Assembly (NCBI GenBank): GCA_030831045.1
Contig: JAURMB010000006.1
Span: 1-12,166 of the forward strand
Reading direction: 5' to 3'
DNA from: Schleiferiaceae bacterium
GTDB lineage: Bacteria > Bacteroidota > Bacteroidia > Flavobacteriales > Schleiferiaceae
Length of the DNA: 12,166 nucleotides
Part shown: positions 7,249-12,166 of the stretch, piece after piece
How positions within the stretch are numbered: the stretch's first letter is position 1
Layout of the letters: every line of letters starts with the position of its first letter
The notes under the pieces: generated by a model
What the model was told of the DNA's origin: nothing
The model's database searches: none
The model's input: the letters and a program-made list of their open reading frames with translations, nothing else
Position numbers and translations under genes: made by a program

Positions 7249-8042
7249 TTGTACTAAAGTCCGCCGACGAAATCGCATTGATGCGCGAATCCGCACAGCT
7301 TGTGTCTCGCACCCTGGGCATGCTCGCCTCCGAGATCAAGCCGGGCGTCAGTTCGCTCCAGCTCGACCGTCTGGCCGAATCCTACATTCGCGACCACGGC
7401 GGAATTCCCGCATTTTTAGGCATGTACGGATTTCCGAACAGCCTCTGCATGTCGCGAAACGAGCAGGTAGTGCACGGAATTCCCAACGACCTTCCGCTCG
7501 AAGAAGGCGACATCATTTCAGTTGACTGCGGCGTGCTGATGAACGACTTCTACGGCGACCACGCCTACACGTTTGAAGTGGGCGAAGTGGCTCCCGAGAC
7601 CCGCAAACTCCTCGACGTCACCAAAGCGTCGCTCTACCTCGGTATTGACGCCATGCGCCGCGGCAATCGCGTGGGCGACATCGGCCACGCCATTCAAAAA
7701 CACTGCGAACGCGAAGGTTACGGGGTGGTTCGCGAACTGGTTGGCCACGGCCTTGGCCGCAAGCTCCACGAGGATCCCCAGGTACCCAACTACGGCAAGC
7801 GTGGGTCGGGCAAACTCCTGCAGGACGGCATGGTACTCGCCATCGAACCCATGATCAACATGGGTACGCACCGCGTGCGCCAGCTCAAAGACGGTTGGAG
7901 CATCGTTACCGGAGACCAAAAGCCTTCGGCGCACTTTGAGCACGACGTTGCGCTTGTGGACGGACGGCCGGTGGTCCTATCTACGTTTGATTACATTTAT
8001 GAGGCCCTCGGGCTACCCAAAAACGATCCCGTTTTCGCATGA
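7245..8042 (+). CDS. map: Methionine aminopeptidase, type I
   Basis: A 265-residue type I methionine aminopeptidase that removes the initiator Met from nascent proteins in the cytoplasm. The pita-bread fold's five metal ligands are all found: D94 and D105 (spacing 11) in VDCGVLMNDFYGDHAYTF, H168 in GHGLGRKLHEDP, E201 in AIEPM and E232 in HFEHD. H77 (VVHGIP) matches the substrate-contacting His79 of E. coli, and H175 the second active-site His. The ATG at 7245 is preferred because it overlaps the gpmI stop (ATGA) and gives MIVLKSADEI, the usual family N-terminus; a GTG at 7224 would add seven residues out of gpmI. Many Bacteroidota carry map near ribosomal protein genes; here it sits with gpmI, and whether another copy exists cannot be told. 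Confidence 0.97.
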   Translation: MIVLKSADEIALMRESAQLVSRTLGMLASEIKPGVSSLQLDRLAESYIRDHGGIPAFLGMYGFPNSLCMSRNEQVVHGIPNDLPLEEGDIISVDCGVLMNDFYGDHAYTFEVGEVAPETRKLLDVTKASLYLGIDAMRRGNRVGDIGHAIQKHCEREGYGVVRELVGHGLGRKLHEDPQVPNYGKRGSGKLLQDGMVLAIEPMINMGTHRVRQLKDGWSIVTGDQKPSAHFEHDVALVDGRPVVLSTFDYIYEALGLPKNDPVFA

Positions 8043-8806
8043 TACGTTGGGCCCTACGATGGATTCCGCGGCCGTGGCTCATTCGCCTGAGTGCCCCGTT
8101 GCGTGCGCTTGCGCCGCTGCTCTATGCCGGATCCAAGTACACCGACCCAATCGACGGGCGGTCCTACCGCACATTTCTTCCCTACGGTTACGGCGGAGCC
8201 ATACGGCCTGAAGTACTGGCCCCCGGCACCCATTCGCTGGAGCGCCACCGACTTTTGTGGCTCTACCTTCAGCGCCACAGCAACTTTTTCACGCAACCCG
8301 GCGAGCTCCTCCACATCGCTCCGGAACAGTGCTTCTACCACCGCTTTAAGGCCTTACCGCACCTCAAGGTACTCACCGGCGACATCGAGTCGCCCCTGGC
8401 CGACCTGCACTTTGACTTGCACCACATTCCGCTGGAACGCAACCGCTTTGACGTTGTTCTCTGCAACCACGTCTTGGAGCACGTGACCGATGACGCTCAG
8501 TGCCTTCGCGAGCTGTACCGCGTCATGAAGCCCGGGGGATGGGGCATTTTTCAAATTCCCTGGATCGCCGGGCGCCTCACCACCGATGAGGATCCCAGCC
8601 TTACCGATCCCCGCGAACGCGAACGCCGCTTTGGCCAGTACGACCACGTGCGCATGTACGGCGAAGACTACGCCGACCGCTTGGCCGCCGCAGGCTTCCG
8701 CGTAGAACGCATCGACCTCGCTGACCGCATTCCTGCGGACGAATATGCGCGCTACCGCCTCCCTGTGGGCGAACCACTCTTTGTGGTGCACAAGCCCACG
8801 GCGTAA
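8039..8806 (+). CDS. SAM-dependent class I methyltransferase, substrate unknown
   Basis: A 255-residue protein with a Methyltransf_11-type Rossmann domain at about residues 88-173: motif I as LLHIAPEQCF (90-99), the acidic strand end TGDIESPLAD (113-122), FDVVLCNHVLEHV (137-149) and the MKPGGW turn (163-168). N-terminal to it is the family block DGRSYRTFLPYGY (39-51) and THSLERHRLLWLYL (64-77). In the relatives I recall, the N-terminal block holds Cys pairs like a small zinc finger; here those positions are non-Cys, as I also recall for flavobacterial members. Residues 1-30 are basic and hydrophobic (MIRWALRWIPRPW start) and could associate with membrane. The substrate is unknown. The start overlaps map by ATGA, and a terminator follows 27 nt after the stop. 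Confidence 0.85.
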   Translation: MIRWALRWIPRPWLIRLSAPLRALAPLLYAGSKYTDPIDGRSYRTFLPYGYGGAIRPEVLAPGTHSLERHRLLWLYLQRHSNFFTQPGELLHIAPEQCFYHRFKALPHLKVLTGDIESPLADLHFDLHHIPLERNRFDVVLCNHVLEHVTDDAQCLRELYRVMKPGGWGIFQIPWIAGRLTTDEDPSLTDPRERERRFGQYDHVRMYGEDYADRLAAAGFRVERIDLADRIPADEYARYRLPVGEPLFVVHKPTA

Positions 8807-8833
8807 GCGCACCCCGAAAAGCATTGAAGCAAC

Positions 8834-8867
8834 AAAAAAGCCCGCTTGAGCGGGCTTCATTTTTTTT
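8834..8867. terminator. Bidirectional intrinsic terminator between convergent operons
   Basis: A perfect 8-bp stem, AAGCCCGC (8838-8845) with GCGGGCTT (8850-8857), encloses the loop TTGA. It is flanked by a run of A at 8834-8839 and a run of eight T at 8860-8867, so it can act as a Rho-independent terminator on both strands. It lies between the converging methyltransferase gene (ends 8806) and the coiled-coil gene (ends 8881). Confidence 0.92.
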
Positions 8868-8880
8868 GTGAGGTAGCGAA

Positions 8881-9687
8881 CTATCCCAGGATGCCTGCGA
8901 GCTCCTGAGCCATTTTCTGCTCTTCTTCTTGGGCAAGAAGCGGATCCACCAGAATACGTCCCGAATGCTCATCAATCGTGATCTTCTTGCGCTGGGCAAT
9001 CTCCATCTGGCGTTGCGGCGGAATCGTGAAGAACGATCCCGCAGAGGCTCCGCGCTCGATGCTCACCACGGCCAAACCGTTGCGAACCTTATCGCGGATG
9101 CGGCGGTAAGCGCTAAGCAAGCGGTCGTCGCCCACCACAGCTGAAAGCGTTTCGCTCTTGGCGAGCAGCAACTCCTCTTCTCGCTGCGTCTCAGCGATAA
9201 TCGTGTCGAGCTCGTTCTTTTTGAACTCAAGGTGGCTCTTGCGCTCGCTGAGCTTACCTTCAACGGATTCCATAGCAACCGACTTGCTTTCTAGCGACGC
9301 TTCAAACTCGCGAATGTGCTTTTCGGCAAGTTGAATTTCAAGCTCTTGAAACTCAATCTCCTTAGCAATCGCATCAAATTCGCGGTTGTTGCGGACGTTT
9401 TTCTGCTGCTCTTCGTACTTAGCGATCTTCTCTTGGCAGTTCTTGATCATGAGCTTGTGGCCCTTGATTTCGGTCTTCGCCTGGTTGATGTCCTCTTGCA
9501 CTTTGGCAAAACGCGTCTCTAATCCAGCGATTTCGTCTTCCAAATCTTCTACTTCGAGCGGAAGTTCGCCACGAAGACTGCGGATTTCGTCGATGCGGCG
9601 ATCAACAATTTGCAAGCTGTACAGCGCACGAAGTTTGTCCTCTACTGAGGTGGTCGCGGCGTTTGATGCAGGTGACTTTTTAGCCAT
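8881..9687 (-). CDS. Coiled-coil protein of the C4 zinc-ribbon family, cysteines lost
   Basis: A 268-residue protein of the C4-type zinc-ribbon family (COG1579, zf-RING_7), common in Bacteroidota and of unknown cellular role. Residues about 15-185 are heptad-rich and charged, predicting a long helical hairpin, with the conserved blocks VEDKLRALYSLQ (15-26), RGELPLEVEDLEDE (39-52) and QQKNVRNNREFD (94-105). The C-terminal ribbon region is recognisable (NGLAVVSIERGASAGSFF, then TIPPQRQMEI and DEHSGRILVDP), but the four zinc-binding Cys of typical members are replaced: S215, S218, D239 and S242. The only Cys is in the coiled coil (C84). The fold may survive without zinc. The start ATG overlaps the end of the nif3-like gene by 8 nt, so the two are probably co-expressed. 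No Shine-Dalgarno is visible. Confidence 0.9.
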   Translation of the reverse strand: MAKKSPASNAATTSVEDKLRALYSLQIVDRRIDEIRSLRGELPLEVEDLEDEIAGLETRFAKVQEDINQAKTEIKGHKLMIKNCQEKIAKYEEQQKNVRNNREFDAIAKEIEFQELEIQLAEKHIREFEASLESKSVAMESVEGKLSERKSHLEFKKNELDTIIAETQREEELLLAKSETLSAVVGDDRLLSAYRRIRDKVRNGLAVVSIERGASAGSFFTIPPQRQMEIAQRKKITIDEHSGRILVDPLLAQEEEQKMAQELAGILG

Positions 9688-10789
9688 GGTGGTGGTATGT
9701 ACGAACGGGACGGTTGTCCGACTCCGAAATTAGGACTGCAAAAGTAACAAATTCTGAGCGAATAGCCTCGGCCCAATCGTGAACGAATGGCCATTCACTC
9801 GGTCCGTGCCCCACATCCACGAGGACCACGTCGCCGGGAGGGTCCTGAAACCCATGGTACTTTAGGTCTCCGGTAACGTACACATCGGCATTGGCCGCGG
9901 CTGCGGCGCCCACGAAATCGGCTCCCGATCCACCGCAAACGGCAACCCGATGAACCGGGCGGTCCAACGGAACGTTGCGGTAGTTGATCGCCGCGGCGCC
10001 CAAAGATTCCGCGCAGCGCGCCAAAAAGTCCGATAAACGCATCGGCACGGGCAGCATACCCACCGCGCCGTAACCCGCATCGGGCCAATTGCTGCGCAGC
10101 GAAATCCAGGAATGCGCCACAACCTCATACGGGTGCACTTCACAGACCGCCCGGTGCACCGCCGACTGAAGCACGATCGGCACGGTAAACTCGAGGCGTT
10201 GCTCGGCCACGGATTCGCGCGTACCTACCGAACCCAAAAAGGGCGTAGCTCCGCTCATCGGGCGAAACGTTCCCGTGCCCTCGACAGCAAAATGGCATTG
10301 GTCGTAGGATCCGATAGACCCAGCGCCGGCGGCAAAGGCTGCGTCGGCGACCGCAGGCGCATGGTCCTTGGGCACGTACACGACGTACTGCAGCAAGGCA
10401 TTTTCCTTGGGCTGAAGGATTTGCGGGTCCGCGATCCCCAATCGGTGCGCCAGCGAAAAACTCACTCCGCCCTTGATCTGATCCCAGTTCGTGTGCCCGG
10501 CATACAGGGCCACGCCGTGCCTGAGCGCCAATGCGACGCTTCGCTCCACCGCATTGCTGCCGGTCAACCGTTTTAATCCTTTAAAAATGAGCGGATGGTG
10601 GCTGAGCACCACATTGCAGCCCCGACGAACCGCTTCTTCGATGACGGCTTCGTCGGCATCCAAGCAGCACAGTACCCCAGTGACCTCCTGCTGCGGATCG
10701 CCCACGTGCAATCCACACTGGTCCCAGGACTCTTGCAGCGCAAGGGGCGCCTTCGTCTCCAGCCAGCGTATTAGCTCATTCAACTTCAT
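9680..10789 (-). CDS. Nif3-like dinuclear metal centre protein
   Basis: A 369-residue member of the Nif3/YbgI/YqfO (DUF34) family. Relatives form toroidal hexamers with a two-metal site; some act as GTP cyclohydrolase-like or unknown hydrolases, and the physiological role is unsettled. Metal ligands are all present: H64 and H65 in LSHHPLIFKG, D103 in HTNWDQIKGG, H328 and E332 in DVGHGPSE. The two Nif3 halves (about 1-125 and 235-369) are separated by a PII-like inserted domain of about 110 residues (LLQYVVYVPKDHA at its start), as in B. subtilis YqfO. The start is taken as the ATG giving MKLNELIRWLETKAP; an in-frame TTG nine bases upstream is less likely. The 3' end overlaps the coiled-coil gene by 8 nt. 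With folE nearby only by chance of distance, no functional link is claimed. Confidence 0.93.
   Translation of the reverse strand: MKLNELIRWLETKAPLALQESWDQCGLHVGDPQQEVTGVLCCLDADEAVIEEAVRRGCNVVLSHHPLIFKGLKRLTGSNAVERSVALALRHGVALYAGHTNWDQIKGGVSFSLAHRLGIADPQILQPKENALLQYVVYVPKDHAPAVADAAFAAGAGSIGSYDQCHFAVEGTGTFRPMSGATPFLGSVGTRESVAEQRLEFTVPIVLQSAVHRAVCEVHPYEVVAHSWISLRSNWPDAGYGAVGMLPVPMRLSDFLARCAESLGAAAINYRNVPLDRPVHRVAVCGGSGADFVGAAAAANADVYVTGDLKYHGFQDPPGDVVLVDVGHGPSEWPFVHDWAEAIRSEFVTFAVLISESDNRPVRTYHHHG
9739..9746 (-). promoter_or_regulatory. Possible internal -7 box upstream of coiled-coil gene
   Basis: Read on the minus strand, TACTTTTG is a full match to TAnnTTTG. It lies inside the 3' coding end of the nif3-like gene, 51 nt before the coiled-coil gene's ATG. 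It encodes part of the conserved V-T-F-A stretch of Nif3, so the match may be chance. No -33 TTG at normal spacing was seen. Confidence 0.2.
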
Positions 10790-10795
10790 AGGCTG

Positions 10796-10803
10796 CAAAG
10801 AAA
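10796..10803 (-). promoter_or_regulatory. Possible -7 box for the nif3-like gene
   Basis: On the minus strand TTTCTTTG is one mismatch from TAnnTTTG and ends 6 nt before the chosen ATG. It directly continues the U-tract of the rpsA terminator. No -33 element is visible, because the stem of that terminator occupies the expected place. Confidence 0.3.
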
Positions 10804-10830
10804 CAAAAAAGGCCGCCCCTGCGGGCGGCC
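10801..10830 (-). terminator. Intrinsic terminator of rpsA
   Basis: A perfect 8-bp GC stem, GGCCGCCC (10811-10818) with GGGCGGCC (10823-10830), and a 4-nt loop. On the minus strand it is followed by TTTTTTGTTT (10810-10801). It starts 26 nt after the rpsA stop codon, the standard position for a Rho-independent terminator. Confidence 0.93.
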
Positions 10831-10855
10831 TTCACCAGTTAAGAACGGTGCAGAA

Positions 10856-12166
10856 TTACTCCTTGCCTTCCATTTCTTCTTTTAGGCGAGCCAAGCTGTC
10901 GAGGTCACCCAAGGTGGCCTTCTCAACTTGCGCATTGATCGACTGTACGGTCGTCTTTGCTCCGGCGCCCTTAGCAGCGCCCTTCTTGCCCTTACCGCCT
11001 TCTACTGCATCTTCTGCGGCACCGCCCTTAAAGGACTGCGTGTGCGAAACCAAAATGCGGCGCGAATCGCGGTTGAACTCAATTACGCGGAACTCCAGCT
11101 CCTCACCTACCGCAATGCTTGAATTGTCTTCTTTGCTTGCGTGGCGGGGAGGACAGTAGGCCTCAATCTCTTGGTTCGGGAACCAAATATTGAAACCTTT
11201 GTCAGCCGTCGACTTCACGGTTCCCGTGTGGCTGCTGCCCACGGCGAACACGTCTTCGAGGTTGTCCCACGGATTCTCGTTTACTTGCTTGTGGCCAAGG
11301 CTCAAGCGGCGGTTTTCCACGTCGATGTCAAGGACCTTGACTTCGAGTTCGGCGCCCACGGAGGTAAACTCGCTCGGGTGCTTCACCTTCTTAAGCCACG
11401 ACAGGTCGCTGATGTGGATCAAACCGTCAATTCCCTCCTCAAGCTCGACAAACACGCCGAAGTTGGTGAAGTTGCGAACCTTACCGGTGTGCTGTGAGCC
11501 AACGGGGTACTTCGCCGTGATGCTTGCCCAGGGGTCTGGCGTAAGCTGCTTGATACCCAACGACATTTTGCGCTCTTCGCGGTCGATTGAAAGAACGGAA
11601 GCCTGAACCTCGTCGCCCACTTTGAAAAAGTCTTGGGCTGAACGAAGGTGCGACCCCCAGCTCATTTCTGAAACGTGCACCAGACCTTCTACGCCCGGAG
11701 CTACTTCAATGAACGCACCGTAGTCCGCGAGAACGACCACTTTACCTTTAATCGTGTCGCCGGCGGCGATCGATTGATCAAGGGCATCCCAAGGATGAGC
11801 AGAAAGCTGCTTGAGGCCGAGCTGAATGCGCGTCTTGGCTTCGTCGAAGTCCAAAATAACGACGTTCAGCTTCTGATCGAGTTCGACCACCTCTGACGGG
11901 TGGTTGATGCGGCTCCACGAAAGGTCGGTAATGTGTACCAGACCGTCGACGCCACCAAGGTCGATAAATACCCCGTAGCTCGTGATGTTCTTGACCACCC
12001 CTTCGAGTACTTGACCCTTCTCGAGCTGGCCGATGATCTTGCGCTTTTGCTCTTCGAGGTCGGCCTCGATAAGGGCTTTGTGCGAAACCACCACGTTCTT
12101 GAACTCGTGGTTGATCTTGACGATCTTGAATTCCATGGTCTTGTCGACGTAGATGTCGTAGTCGCG
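10856..12166 (-). CDS. rpsA: 30S ribosomal protein S1, C-terminal part (5' end outside window)
   Basis: The last 436 residues of ribosomal protein S1, the RNA-binding protein that helps the 30S subunit capture mRNA. Counting from the window edge, residues 11-32 are the end of one S1 domain, and four S1 (OB-fold) domains follow at about 51-121, 136-208, 223-295 and 309-377, each with the GxVxxxxxYGxFI and GLxHxSxLSW pattern; the last is divergent (DKGFNIWFPNQEIEAYCPP). A Gly/Ala/Lys linker (about 380-404) leads to a helical tail, VQSINAQVEKATLGDLDSLA, that I recognise as typical of Bacteroidota S1. The frame stays open to base 12166 (RDYDIYVDKT before the internal Met at 12136), so that Met is not the start. 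A strong terminator follows the stop. Confidence 0.96.
   Translation of the reverse strand, partial: RDYDIYVDKTMEFKIVKINHEFKNVVVSHKALIEADLEEQKRKIIGQLEKGQVLEGVVKNITSYGVFIDLGGVDGLVHITDLSWSRINHPSEVVELDQKLNVVILDFDEAKTRIQLGLKQLSAHPWDALDQSIAAGDTIKGKVVVLADYGAFIEVAPGVEGLVHVSEMSWGSHLRSAQDFFKVGDEVQASVLSIDREERKMSLGIKQLTPDPWASITAKYPVGSQHTGKVRNFTNFGVFVELEEGIDGLIHISDLSWLKKVKHPSEFTSVGAELEVKVLDIDVENRRLSLGHKQVNENPWDNLEDVFAVGSSHTGTVKSTADKGFNIWFPNQEIEAYCPPRHASKEDNSSIAVGEELEFRVIEFNRDSRRILVSHTQSFKGGAAEDAVEGGKGKKGAAKGAGAKTTVQSINAQVEKATLGDLDSLARLKEEMEGKE

Noticed and set aside
6253..7296. Open frame of 347 codons antisense to gpmI
   Set aside because: It lies fully over conserved gpmI sequence, its translation shows no recognisable family, and long antisense frames are expected in GC-rich coding DNA.
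10491..11159. Plus-strand open frame of 222 codons spanning the nif3-like/rpsA boundary
   Set aside because: It passes through the rpsA terminator and two conserved minus-strand genes; no protein family is recognisable.
1..12166. Mobile element, CRISPR, prophage, riboswitch or tRNA content
   Set aside because: No direct or inverted repeats beyond the two terminators, no transposase or integrase motifs, and no unexplained intergenic space longer than about 60 nt.

Overview
The window reads as a compact stretch of core chromosome from a Bacteroidota bacterium, most likely a flavobacteria-like lineage with unusually high GC (mid-to-high fifties by eye). The pointers are protein character (the rpsA tail, the coiled-coil protein next to a long Nif3 with an inserted PII-like domain, the Lgt with a large insert), the lack of recognisable Shine-Dalgarno sequences before any start, and TAnnTTTG-like -7 promoter boxes. 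Genus cannot be read from the sequence. No transposase, integrase, tRNA, rRNA, CRISPR array, prophage or defence gene was seen.

Layout, plus strand, 1-8806: the 3' part of folE (GTP cyclohydrolase I), cysS, yidD, lgt, a DUF192 envelope protein, a secreted Asp-box beta-propeller protein, pepE, gpmI, map and a SAM-dependent methyltransferase. Seven of the nine junctions are overlaps: five ATGA, one TAATG and one of 16 nt. The only two gaps (22 nt before lgt, 19 nt before gpmI) each hold a promoter-like -7 box a few bases from the start codon, so the ten genes probably form three coupled blocks. The series ends in a bidirectional intrinsic terminator at 8834-8867.

Layout, minus strand, 12166-8881: rpsA (30S protein S1; its 5' end lies outside the window), an intrinsic terminator, a Nif3-family protein, and a coiled-coil protein of the C4 zinc-ribbon family whose four cysteines are absent. 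It converges on the methyltransferase gene. No stretch above 60 nt lacks a gene or terminator.

Functionally this is housekeeping: folate/pterin synthesis, cysteine charging, membrane protein insertion and lipoprotein maturation (yidD, lgt), glycolysis (gpmI), N-terminal Met removal (map) and translation (rpsA). The least understood members are the propeller protein, the DUF192 protein, the methyltransferase and the coiled-coil protein. I did not find a convincing undescribed system. The points worth a second look are possible leaderless starts, a terminator merging into a promoter, loss of metal-binding cysteines in two neighbouring proteins, and the large insert in Lgt.
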